A stretch of DNA of 64,000 bases from JBJHDF01 sp050486405 (GTDB lineage Bacteria; Pseudomonadota; Gammaproteobacteria; Pseudomonadales; Cellvibrionaceae): the NCBI GenBank assembly GCA_050486405.1, contig JBJHDF010000015.1, forward strand, positions 36,822 through 100,821. The letters run 5' to 3'. A program made the translations under genes and the position numbers. The stretch's first letter is position 1. Each line of letters starts with the position of its first letter. Below, piece by piece: positions 25,093 through 32,769 of this stretch. The notes under the pieces are model-generated. The model worked only from the letters and a program-made list of their open reading frames with translations, did no database searches and was not told the DNA's origin.

Positions 25093-25494
25093 ATGTCCCA
25101 GCAACTGACAACTACTGCCAGCACAAACCGCCATTACCCCACCGGCGTTTTCACCCGCTGCTCCCTGGAGCTGACCCTGCGCCTGCTCAACGAGCATCAC
25201 CCGCTGCTGGCCCTGGAATTGCACCGGGCCTTGCGCAGGCACTTCGCCGCAGTGCAGACCGGCAACCATCCCGGCGACTGCCTCAAGGCGGAACTGCTGG
25301 AGTGTCTGGACCCCAAGGCCATCAGCGGCATTATCGCCACCTTGACGCGATTGATCCGGCAGGCATTGGCCGACGAACCTTACCAACCGGACAGAGCCAC
25401 CATTCTCCACGGCCTGGTGCGGGATTGGTCGGAACTGGCCGAGTGGCTGCTGCTACAGTCCTCTTCGCAGCGCTGCACTGGAATCGCTGAGTAA
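25093..25494 (+). CDS. Small hypothetical protein
   Basis: A 133-residue protein, MSQQLTTTASTNRHYPTGVF, followed by helical segments RCSLELTLRLLNEHHPLLAL and GIIATLTRLIRQALADEPYQ. It has no signal peptide or known motif. The coding region starts at the first ATG after an AT-rich stretch (25055-25080) that could be its promoter. It stands alone, divergent from tusA and followed by the ABM gene. I do not recognise the family. Confidence 0.6.
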   Translation: MSQQLTTTASTNRHYPTGVFTRCSLELTLRLLNEHHPLLALELHRALRRHFAAVQTGNHPGDCLKAELLECLDPKAISGIIATLTRLIRQALADEPYQPDRATILHGLVRDWSELAEWLLLQSSSQRCTGIAE

Positions 25495-25606
25495 TTCCGC
25501 GGGAAATTTTCCGGCGGGATTGCATTTTCCCATACCGTTGAACATTATGGGATAATGCGTTGTCTGGTAAACAATCATCAGCGAGCATTCCTGGTTAAGG
25601 ACACCC

Positions 25607-25888
25607 ATGATCCATGTGTTAGTCGAGCGCCATATCGCCGAAGGTATGGAAAGCACCTATGAGTTGGTCGCCCGCCAGGCCCTGCAATCGGCCCATCGCG
25701 CGCCGGGTTTTATCAGCGGCGAGGCGCTGCGGGATCTGCAGCGGCCCAATCACCGCTACCTGCTGTCCAAGTGGCGCTCCCTGCACGACTGGAAACGCTG
25801 GTACTACAGCGACGAGCGCCATCAGGCCATGAATCAACTCAACCCGACACTGGCGGACTTCGAAAAAGTCACCTTGTTGCAGGGTTGA
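25607..25888 (+). CDS. Antibiotic biosynthesis monooxygenase (ABM) domain protein
   Basis: A 93-residue single ABM domain: MIHVLVERHIAEGMESTYEL at the N-terminus, then HRAPGFISGEAL and YLLSKWRSLHDWKRWY. The family forms small dimeric ferredoxin-like barrels, and many members are of unknown substrate, so the monooxygenase name is only a family label. It converges on rlmM with an inverted repeat CAGGGTT...AACCCTG (25880-25908) spanning both stop codons. Confidence 0.88.
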   Translation: MIHVLVERHIAEGMESTYELVARQALQSAHRAPGFISGEALRDLQRPNHRYLLSKWRSLHDWKRWYYSDERHQAMNQLNPTLADFEKVTLLQG

Positions 25889-25899
25889 TCTCTTGCCAC

Positions 25900-26958
25900 C
25901 TAACCCTGAATCCACAAGTGCCCGGTGACTTCCTCGCGGTCGTGATAGAGCTGCCTGAAGCGCAGTGACACCTGCAGACCGGCTGTGTCGGCCCGGGCCA
26001 ACAGCCGCTGACGCAGTTTTTCCACTTCGGCATGGCGCTGTTTCATGGGCAGTTTCAGGTTGAAGATCGCTTCCACGAACCAGCGGTTTTCCATCCAGCG
26101 TCCCACCAGATCCGCCACCCGGGCGGGCTTGTCGGCAATATCACACACCAGCCACTGCACCCGCTTTTTCGGTTCGAACAGAAAACCGTCGTTGCGCCGG
26201 TGTACCACCTGACCGGTTTCCAGCAACTCCGATGCCATGGGGCCATTGTCCACCGCCTCCACAAACATGCCGCGCTGCACCAGCAGCCAGGTCCAGCCGC
26301 CGGGCGCGGCGCCCAGGTCCACCGCCTTCTGGCCGCCGGCCAGGCGCTCATCCCACAGGTCGGCGGGAATAAAGTGATGCCAGGCTTCTTCGAGTTTTAA
26401 AGTGGCGCGACTGGGGGACGCCCTGGACAGGCGCAACCGGGGAATACCCATGGCCCAGGGCGCGGCATTGTAGGCCGGGCTGACGCCGAGATAGGCGCTG
26501 TCGCCGGAGAGAAACAACAGGTGCAGACGCCAGGGGCCTGTTAGCGGCTTGAGTCTGCCCTGCTCGCGCAACGCCTTTTCAAAGGGACGCCGAAATTTGT
26601 TGCCCAGGGTCAGCAGTTCCTTGCCGTCGTTGGTGTCGGGCGTTTCCACCAGCAACTCGCGGCACTGTGGCAGGGCCTGGGCGGCCGCCATTAACGGCGT
26701 CAGGCGGTCATTGACGGGCAGGGATTCCAGCGCGGCACCGGAGGCGAACCACTGCCGCACAAACGTCAGCTCCGCAAACGGCAACTGCCGGATCAGTTGC
26801 TCGGCGCCGTCTTCCTGCTGGGTGACATACACCACCCAGGCGCTGCCGTCGCGGGTTTTGCAGTAACCGTAGACACCGGCGTCCGCCGCCCGCTCGCTGA
26901 TTTCCGCCGCACACTCTTTTTCAAAACCGGCGCGGCAGTGCAAAAACAGATGATTCAA
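25900..26958 (-). CDS. rlmM: 23S rRNA 2'-O-methyltransferase RlmM
   Basis: A 352-residue RlmM, which methylates C2498 of 23S rRNA in E. coli. It has an N-terminal THUMP-like region (MNHLFLHCRAGFEKECAAEI) and a C-terminal RrmJ-like Rossmann domain with the SAM motif AVDLGAAPGGWTWLLVQRG and catalytic-tetrad regions around EEAWHHFIP, DNGPMA and CDIADKPARVA. Its ATG overlaps the stop of the alpha/beta hydrolase gene by 4 nt, so the two are coupled. Confidence 0.96.
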   Translation of the reverse strand: MNHLFLHCRAGFEKECAAEISERAADAGVYGYCKTRDGSAWVVYVTQQEDGAEQLIRQLPFAELTFVRQWFASGAALESLPVNDRLTPLMAAAQALPQCRELLVETPDTNDGKELLTLGNKFRRPFEKALREQGRLKPLTGPWRLHLLFLSGDSAYLGVSPAYNAAPWAMGIPRLRLSRASPSRATLKLEEAWHHFIPADLWDERLAGGQKAVDLGAAPGGWTWLLVQRGMFVEAVDNGPMASELLETGQVVHRRNDGFLFEPKKRVQWLVCDIADKPARVADLVGRWMENRWFVEAIFNLKLPMKQRHAEVEKLRQRLLARADTAGLQVSLRFRQLYHDREEVTGHLWIQG

Positions 26959-27611
26959 GAGTTGGTGCTCCCGGGTGTGTGTCTGATCATGAAGGTCGTC
27001 GCCGCCTCGGCGGCCGCCACCAGGTGTTGCGACACGGTGAAGCCGGATTTTACCCGGGGCCTGAAGTCGTGATCACCGTCCTCCAGCCAGTGCAAGACGA
27101 TGGCGTCGGACAGAGTGTATGCCGCCACCTCCTGCCGGTTGCCCAGGGGATCGCGACTGCCCTGTGCGATCAGCGTCGGTGTGCGCAGCCCCGCCAGATG
27201 TTCGGTGCGGGTGCGCTCGGGTTTGCCCGGCGGGTGGAAGGGATAACCCAGGCATACCAGCCCCGCCACGTCCCGCGTCCGCTCCTCGGCCAACAGCAGC
27301 GACGCCATGCGTCCGCCCAGGGATTTGCCACCGATAAACACCGGCCCGCCCCGCTCGCTCTGCCAGCGGGCCAATTGCTGGCGCCAGCAATCGAGCAGTA
27401 CCGGTTGACGATCCGGCGGGCGACGGCCGCCCTGCCGCCGCTGCGCCATATAGGGAAACTCGAAACGCCGCACAGCAATGCCCCGCTCACACAGCAGCGC
27501 CGCCATGCGGTTCATAAAGTCGCTGTCCATAGGCGCGCCGGCACCGTGGGCCAGCAACAGGCTGGCACGGGGGGTGCCCTCGGGTATGTCCTCCAGCCAG
27601 TGGTCAGTCAT
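26955..27611 (-). CDS. Alpha/beta hydrolase (Tex30/KANL3 type)
   Basis: A 218-residue alpha/beta hydrolase. It shows LLLAHGAGAPMDSDFMN (oxyanion loop), the nucleophile elbow GGKSLGGRMAS, the aspartate in AQGSRDPLGN and the histidine in LEDGDHDFRPR, a complete catalytic triad. This subfamily is widespread and has no defined substrate. It overlaps yheU upstream by 8 nt and rlmM downstream by 4 nt, so it is the middle gene of a three-gene operon. Confidence 0.9.
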   Translation of the reverse strand: MTDHWLEDIPEGTPRASLLLAHGAGAPMDSDFMNRMAALLCERGIAVRRFEFPYMAQRRQGGRRPPDRQPVLLDCWRQQLARWQSERGGPVFIGGKSLGGRMASLLLAEERTRDVAGLVCLGYPFHPPGKPERTRTEHLAGLRTPTLIAQGSRDPLGNRQEVAAYTLSDAIVLHWLEDGDHDFRPRVKSGFTVSQHLVAAAEAATTFMIRHTPGSTNS

Positions 27612-27846
27612 CGGCGCCGCCAGTGGACAGCTCCCGCGCTTCCTGTCGGGTGAGCAGGTTCACCGATTCGGTGGCGGCATCGTAGGCAATCACCACCTCG
27701 CCGCGTTCCAGTTGCCGGCGCACCTGGGCCACCTTGTTGGCCAGGGGCACCTCCTCGGCGCCGTAGTCCGTGCCTTCGCGGGCGATAAAGCTCTCGATCA
27801 GCCCCTGCAGGGCGTCGGCGGACAACTGTTGGTGTGGAATGATCAT
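27604..27846 (-). CDS. yheU: YheU family protein (UPF0270)
   Basis: An 80-residue protein, MIIPHQQLSADALQGLIESF, followed by IAREGTDYGAEEVPL and a helix KVAQVRRQLERGEVVIAYD. These are the landmarks of the UPF0270/YheU family, which lacks a known function. In many gammaproteobacteria it sits beside a hydrolase gene, as here. It heads the operon with the hydrolase and rlmM and is divergent from gcvR. Confidence 0.92.
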   Translation of the reverse strand: MIIPHQQLSADALQGLIESFIAREGTDYGAEEVPLANKVAQVRRQLERGEVVIAYDAATESVNLLTRQEARELSTGGADD

Positions 27847-27925
27847 GACATGCTCACTTGTGGAAAACGCACCCGGGTTATACTCTGCCCGGTAACAGCC
27901 AATCCAGAGTGGGAGAGTAACCGGC

Positions 27926-28447
27926 GTGAACAGCTATCTGGTGCTGAGCGTAATCAGCGACGACAAACCCGGCGTGGTGGACCTGCTGGCCCGAACCATC
28001 CGCGACCAGGGCGGCAACTGGCTGGAGAGCCGTCTGTCCCGCCTGGCCGGCAAGTTCGCCGGTATTGTACAGGTGGCCGTGGCCGAGGAACACCGGCAGG
28101 CACTGCAGGACGCGCTGCTGGCGCTGTCGGCCCAGGGGTTGAAAATCCTGGTGGAAACCGCCAGCGACAGCGAAGACAGCACCAGCCGCACCTTCGAATT
28201 CAGCGTGGTGGGCAACGACCGCCCGGGCATAGTGCGCGAGATCGCCCAGGCCTTCGCCAGCCGGCAGATCAACATGGCGGAGCTGGAAACCGCCTGTTCC
28301 AGCATGCCCTGGTCCGGCGAACCCCTGTTCGAAGCCACCGGCATCATCCAGGTGCCCGAAACCGTGGATATGGATGAACTGCACGATCAACTGGACGCCA
28401 TCGCCGACCAACTGGCGGTGGATATCCGTATCGAAACCGCCCCCTGA
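27926..28447 (+). CDS. gcvR: GcvR-like ACT-domain regulator
   Basis: A 173-residue protein made of two ACT domains: LVLSVISDDKPGVVDLLART at residues 5-24 and FEFSVVGNDRPGIVREIAQA at about 91-110. This is the architecture of GcvR, the glycine-responsive accessory repressor of the glycine cleavage system. It starts at GTG 27926 after a GGGAG site. It is divergent from yheU and convergent with the Lrp-type gene. Whether it acts on gcv genes here cannot be told, since none are in the window. Confidence 0.85.
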   Translation: MNSYLVLSVISDDKPGVVDLLARTIRDQGGNWLESRLSRLAGKFAGIVQVAVAEEHRQALQDALLALSAQGLKILVETASDSEDSTSRTFEFSVVGNDRPGIVREIAQAFASRQINMAELETACSSMPWSGEPLFEATGIIQVPETVDMDELHDQLDAIADQLAVDIRIETAP

Positions 28448-28467
28448 CCCCCTCCCCTCTTACTCTC

Positions 28468-28938
28468 CTACCCTATGGGCAAAGCCGTGGTGTTGATGGG
28501 GGACTTGAGGACAAAGGACGAGTGGACGCCGCTGACGCCTTCGATGCGGGTGAGCTTGTTGAGCAGGAACTGCTGGTAGGCGTCCATATCCCGCACGATC
28601 ACCTTGAGCAGATAATCCGAGGACTGGCCGGTGACCAGGTGGCATTCCAGCACTTCCGGATAGTTGGCGATGGTGCTCTCGAACGCCTGGAAGCGATCCG
28701 GGGTGTGCCGGTCCATACTGATCTGCACCAACGCCATCAGGGTCAGCCCCAGCTTGCGGGCATTGAGCAGCGCCACATAGCCGTCGATCAGGCCATCTTC
28801 CTCCATCTGCCGCACCCGGCGCAGGCAGGGCGAGGGGGACAGGCTGATGGCGTCGGCCAGTTCCTGGTTGGAAATGCGCCCCCGCCGCTGCAGGGTGTCC
28901 AGAATCATCCAGTCGTATTTGTCCAGCTTCTCCGGCAC
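28468..28938 (-). CDS. Lrp/AsnC family transcriptional regulator
   Basis: A 156-residue Lrp-type protein: N-terminal winged helix-turn-helix (KLDKYDWMILDTLQRRGR, ISNQELADAISLSPSPCLRR) and C-terminal RAM domain with LECHLVTGQSSDYLLKV. Close to the Lrp/BkdR branch. It is divergent from leuA, so control of leucine synthesis is a reasonable inference. The start is a GTG at 28938. Confidence 0.92.
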   Translation of the reverse strand: MPEKLDKYDWMILDTLQRRGRISNQELADAISLSPSPCLRRVRQMEEDGLIDGYVALLNARKLGLTLMALVQISMDRHTPDRFQAFESTIANYPEVLECHLVTGQSSDYLLKVIVRDMDAYQQFLLNKLTRIEGVSGVHSSFVLKSPINTTALPIG

Positions 28939-29176
28939 AGGCTGCCCCTCATTTCACACCCAAAAGCATAATATGCCAACAATTACACATTATTGGAAAT
29001 AAAATATCAATATCGGTAAATTCTCAGAAACATTCGCAATATAATGCCGCCGCTGCGGGCCTATACTGTCCACAAGCCCGGCAGAGCGCCAAAAGCGCCC
29101 TGCCCCCCGGCCCGGCCGGCCGCCACAAGCGGCCAGGCCCAACCGGCCAAACAGAGAATCCACCCAGGAGCCAGAC
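28939..29176. promoter_or_regulatory. Divergent Lrp-leuA regulatory region with GC-rich leuA leader
   Basis: The left half (28950-29050) is very AT-rich, as expected for Lrp-type binding and two promoters. A TATACT at 29062-29067 is the best -10 for leuA, without a good -35. The right half, 29075-29140, would be transcribed as a GC-rich leader with stems GGCAGAGCGC/GCGCCCTGCC (29081-29105) and GGCCGC/GCGGCC. No ATG-led leucine peptide lies in it, so classical attenuation is not supported. Confidence 0.45.
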
Positions 29177-30856
29177 ATGATCAGCGATCCCGCCCGCAAG
29201 TACCGCCGCTTTGAGCCCATCCGGTTGCCCGACCGGCAGTGGCCCGATCGCGTGCTGGACAAGCCCCCCATCTGGATGAGCACCGACCTGCGCGACGGCA
29301 ACCAGGCGCTGATCGACCCCATGAACATCGACACCAAGCTGCGCTTTTTCAGGGCGCTGGTGGCCATTGGTTTCAAGGAGATCGAGGTGGGTTTCCCCTC
29401 CGCCTCGGAGACCGATTTCAACTTTGTACGCCGGTTGATCGAAGAGGATCTGGTGCCCGACGACGTGACCATCGAAGTGCTCACCCAGGCCCGCCGCGAC
29501 CTGATCGAGCGCACGGTGGAGTCCCTCAGGGGCGCCCGCCGGGCCATAGTGCATATGTACAACCCCATAGCCCCGGTGTTTCGCCGGGTGGTGTACAAAA
29601 CCGACCAGGCCGGCGTCAGACAGATTGCCGAACAGGGTACCCGCTGGGTGAAGGAACTCACCGAAGCCCAGCCGGGCACCGAGTGGGTGTATCAGTATTC
29701 ACCGGAAGTGTTTTCCAGCACCGAAGTGGAGTTCGCCAAAGAAGTGTGCGACGCCGTATCCGCCATCTGGCAACCCACGCCCGAACGCAAGATGATTTTC
29801 AACCTGCCAGCCACGGTGGAAATGTCCACCCCCAATACCTACGCCGACCAGATCGAGTGGATGCACCGCAACCTGCACAACCGCGAGAGCATTGTGCTCA
29901 GCGTGCATCCGCACAACGATCGGGGCACGGCGGTGGCGGCGGCGGAGCTGGCGGTCATGGCCGGCGCCGACCGGGTGGAAGGCTGCCTGTTCGGCAACGG
30001 CGAGCGCACCGGCAATGTGGACCTGGTGACTCTGGCACTGAATCTCTACTCCCAGGGCATTCACCCGGGGCTGGATTTCAGCCGCATCGACGAGGTGCGG
30101 CAACTGGTGGAAGAGTGCAATCAACTGCCGGTGCACCCGCGCCACCCCTACGCCGGCGAACTGGTGTTTACCGCCTTTTCCGGCTCGCACCAGGATGCCA
30201 TCAAGAAAGGCTTTGCCGCGCAGGACCCGAACGGTTTCTGGGAGATTCCCTACCTGCCTCTGGATCCGGCGGACCTGAACCGCAGCTACGACGCCGTGGT
30301 GCGGGTCAACAGCCAGTCCGGCAAGGGCGGTGTCAGTTTTCTGCTGCAACAGCACGCCGGTTTCGAGTTGCCGCGCCGCCTGCAGATCGAGTTCAGCGGT
30401 ATTGTGCAGAAGGTCAGCGACGCCACCAGCAAGGAAATCAGCAGCGTGCAGATTTTCGAGTTGTTCGAACAGGAATACCTGCAGGTGGATGCCCCCTACC
30501 GCTACGCCGGCAGCCGGGTGGATGACGGCGACAACGACGAAGTGTCAACACTGGTCAAGGTGTTGTATCAGGACAGCCCGCTTGAACTGACCGGCGCGGG
30601 TAACGGCCCCATCGACGCCGCCGCCAGGGCGCTGAGCCGGCACACCGGTACCGACATCACCGTAGTGGACTACCACGAACACGGCCTGGGCTCCGGCTCG
30701 GACGCCACCGCCGTGTGCTATGTGGAAGTCAAAATCGGCGACGGCAAACCGCTGTTTGGCGTCGGGCGCGACAAGAACATCGTCGCCGCCGCCATCAAGG
30801 CGCTGATCAACGGTGTAAACCGGCAGTTATCCAGCGAACAGCGGGCGGCTGCCTGA
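29177..30856 (+). CDS. leuA: 2-isopropylmalate synthase
   Basis: A 559-residue LeuA of the long Pseudomonas/actinobacterial type, the first committed step of leucine synthesis (acetyl-CoA plus 2-ketoisovalerate). Seen: metal-site STDLRDGNQALIDPM, SVHPHNDRGTAVAAAEL, FGNGERTGNVDL, and a C-terminal regulatory domain containing HGLGSGSDATAVCYVE. The ATG follows a CAGGAG site. Leucine feedback through the C-terminal domain is a family property. Confidence 0.96.
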   Translation: MISDPARKYRRFEPIRLPDRQWPDRVLDKPPIWMSTDLRDGNQALIDPMNIDTKLRFFRALVAIGFKEIEVGFPSASETDFNFVRRLIEEDLVPDDVTIEVLTQARRDLIERTVESLRGARRAIVHMYNPIAPVFRRVVYKTDQAGVRQIAEQGTRWVKELTEAQPGTEWVYQYSPEVFSSTEVEFAKEVCDAVSAIWQPTPERKMIFNLPATVEMSTPNTYADQIEWMHRNLHNRESIVLSVHPHNDRGTAVAAAELAVMAGADRVEGCLFGNGERTGNVDLVTLALNLYSQGIHPGLDFSRIDEVRQLVEECNQLPVHPRHPYAGELVFTAFSGSHQDAIKKGFAAQDPNGFWEIPYLPLDPADLNRSYDAVVRVNSQSGKGGVSFLLQQHAGFELPRRLQIEFSGIVQKVSDATSKEISSVQIFELFEQEYLQVDAPYRYAGSRVDDGDNDEVSTLVKVLYQDSPLELTGAGNGPIDAAARALSRHTGTDITVVDYHEHGLGSGSDATAVCYVEVKIGDGKPLFGVGRDKNIVAAAIKALINGVNRQLSSEQRAAA

Positions 30857-30977
30857 ACTCCCCCTAACCGCACAATCCAGGCTGGCCACCAAGTAAAAGG
30901 TTTAGTGCTATATAAGCCGCTTCCCCGCTATACTGGCGCCGGTACACCACAGTGGCCCCACCAAACGGAGAAGAACC

Positions 30978-31874
30978 ATGAAATACCTGCCCGCTATACT
31001 CATTGGCTTGCTGATGCTCGCGGGTTGCGACCGCTCGCCACCCGCCGATGAATCACCCGCCACACCAGCATCGGAAGTAACTGCATCCTCTTCGGAGCGG
31101 CTGGCCGCTATCCTGGCTGCCAAGCCGGAGGAGTTTCAGGCCCGCTACGCCGGTCGCCGTCCCCAGGAGACTCTGGCGTTTTTCGGTATCGAGCCCGGCA
31201 TGACGGTAGTGGAAGCTCTGCCCGGCGGTGGCTGGTATTCCCAGATACTGATCCCCTACCTGGGCAGCGAAGGCCGCCTGATCGGCGCCAACTATCCTCA
31301 TGACATGTGGCCGCTGTTTGGCTTCTTCAATCCGGAATTTATCGACTCCATGGCGACCTGGACCGAGGACTGGCCGCAGACAGCCATGGAACAGTGGGCG
31401 GGCGATGACGGTGCAACAGTAGAAGGCTTCGAGTTCGGATCTTTGCCGGCCGGGATGGAGGGCCAGGCCGATGCGGTGCTGCTGATCCGCGCCCTGCACA
31501 ATCTCGCCCGTTTCGACGATCAGGGCGGTTATCTGCAGACAGCGCTGGCGGACATCCACCGGGTGCTCAAACCCGGCGGCATAGTCGGCGTGGTGCAACA
31601 CGAAGCCCGGCCCGACAAGACGGACGAATGGGCCAGCGGCGCCCGTGGTTATCTCAAGAAGCAGTTTGTTATCGACGCGATGCAGGAGGCGGGATTCGAA
31701 CTGGTGGCCAGCAGTGACATCAACGAAAACCCCGCCGACCAACCGGGCGAGGACGATATCGTCTGGCGGCTGCCGCCGTCACTGGGAACCAGCGGTGATG
31801 ACCCGGAATTGCGCGAGCGCCTGAGTGCCGTCGGCGAGTCCCATCGCATGACGCTCAAGTTCCGCAAGCCCTGA
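30978..31874 (+). CDS. Predicted lipoprotein with methyltransferase fold
   Basis: A 298-residue protein. The signal MKYLPAILIGLLMLAGC has a lipobox (LAGC), and a Pro/Ser/Thr-rich linker follows. The main domain resembles class I SAM methyltransferases: GMTVVEALPGGGWYSQILIP replaces the usual glycine loop, and LKPGGIVGVVQHEA matches the post-motif region. The family (predicted exported methyltransferases) has no proven activity. An envelope location for a SAM enzyme is puzzling, and the altered glycine loop may mean another role. A TATACT at 30929-30934 may be its -10. Confidence 0.8.
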   Translation: MKYLPAILIGLLMLAGCDRSPPADESPATPASEVTASSSERLAAILAAKPEEFQARYAGRRPQETLAFFGIEPGMTVVEALPGGGWYSQILIPYLGSEGRLIGANYPHDMWPLFGFFNPEFIDSMATWTEDWPQTAMEQWAGDDGATVEGFEFGSLPAGMEGQADAVLLIRALHNLARFDDQGGYLQTALADIHRVLKPGGIVGVVQHEARPDKTDEWASGARGYLKKQFVIDAMQEAGFELVASSDINENPADQPGEDDIVWRLPPSLGTSGDDPELRERLSAVGESHRMTLKFRKP

Positions 31875-31891
31875 TCAGCAGCTCTTTCTCC

Positions 31892-31974
31892 CCTCGGCCT
31901 CCATTCCAGACTCGGCTCTACCGCCCACATCCTTGTGGGCGTCCCCGGCCCTCCCCTCTGTAGAGGGGAGGGAG
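31892..31974. repeat. Dispersed intergenic element, copy D
   Basis: The left module, from CCTCGGCCTCCATTCCAGAC to TGTGGGCGTCCCC, repeats 15285-15346. The right module, GCCCTCCCCTCTGTAGAGG, repeats the palindrome seen at 12980, 17660 and 39395. It sits between two convergent genes, 17 bp after one stop and 4 bp before the other. This copy shows that both modules belong to one element. Confidence 0.85.
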
Positions 31975-31977
31975 CGA

Positions 31978-32739
31978 TCAAACGGTGCCTTTGAGTGCGA
32001 GGCCTACACCGAAGGCCAGGGCGGCGGCGACGCCGCCGATGAGCAGGGTTTCGAGACCGCCGCGATACCAGCTCTGACTGACCTGGGTGGCCTTGGCGAC
32101 ACCGATGACAAAAAAGGCGATCAGGGTGAGTACCGCACTGGCCAGAAACGGCTGGGCGATCAATCCAGCCGAACCCCAGTTGAGCAGAAACGGCAGCAGT
32201 GGCAGGCTGCCGGCAAGAATGAAAGCGAGAAAGGTGGCACTGCCGGCCTTGACGGCGCTGGCACCGCTCAGGCTCATGCCGTGTTCATCCTGCAGCATGG
32301 TGTCCACCCAGCGGTCGCGGTCGGCAGTGATTACCGCCACCACCTGCTCCAACTGCTCGCCGGAAAAACCCTTGGCCGCAAAAATCTGCCGCACTTCCTC
32401 GCGCTCGCCCTCCGGGTAAAGGCGGATATGCTGCTCCTCCTCGGCGCGCAGTTTCGTGCGCAACTCGTTCTCCGCCCGGGTGCCCAAAAAATTGCTCACC
32501 GCCATACTGAAACCGTCGGCGAGAAGATTGGCCAATCCAAGAATGATGACAATACCCGACGACAGGCCAGCGCCCGCCACGCCGGAGACAATGGCAAAAG
32601 TGGTAACGGCGCCGTCGATGGCGCCGTAAATGAAGTCGCGCAGGTAATTGTGCCGAGGCCCATCGGCCAGACGCCGGGCAATAGCCTCCGGCTCATGCTC
32701 CACCCGCAACCGCCGCCTCTGCCGCCGCAAAGTCCACAT
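31978..32739 (-). CDS. VIT1/CCC1 family Fe/Mn transporter
   Basis: A 253-residue membrane protein. The N-terminal cytoplasmic part RHNYLRDFIYGAIDGAVTTF leads into the first membrane helix with the family's glycine and acidic residues; GLANLLADGFSMAVSNFLG is TM2. A charged loop rich in Glu (RAEEEQHIRLYPEGEREEV) forms the metal-binding bundle, followed by three more helices. ATG at 32739 has AGAGG 7-8 nt upstream and is preferred over a TTG two codons earlier. Substrate (iron or manganese) cannot be decided. Confidence 0.9.
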   Translation of the reverse strand: MWTLRRQRRRLRVEHEPEAIARRLADGPRHNYLRDFIYGAIDGAVTTFAIVSGVAGAGLSSGIVIILGLANLLADGFSMAVSNFLGTRAENELRTKLRAEEEQHIRLYPEGEREEVRQIFAAKGFSGEQLEQVVAVITADRDRWVDTMLQDEHGMSLSGASAVKAGSATFLAFILAGSLPLLPFLLNWGSAGLIAQPFLASAVLTLIAFFVIGVAKATQVSQSWYRGGLETLLIGGVAAALAFGVGLALKGTV

Positions 32740-32769
32740 AGTCAACCTCTACCCGTCTTTTCCCTTTGT

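Noticed and set aside
25880..25908. Bidirectional terminator between ABM and rlmM genes
   Set aside because: The 7-bp inverted repeat has a 15-nt loop and no T-run on either side.
29070..29176. Leucine leader peptide attenuator
   Set aside because: No ATG and no leucine codon run in the leader.
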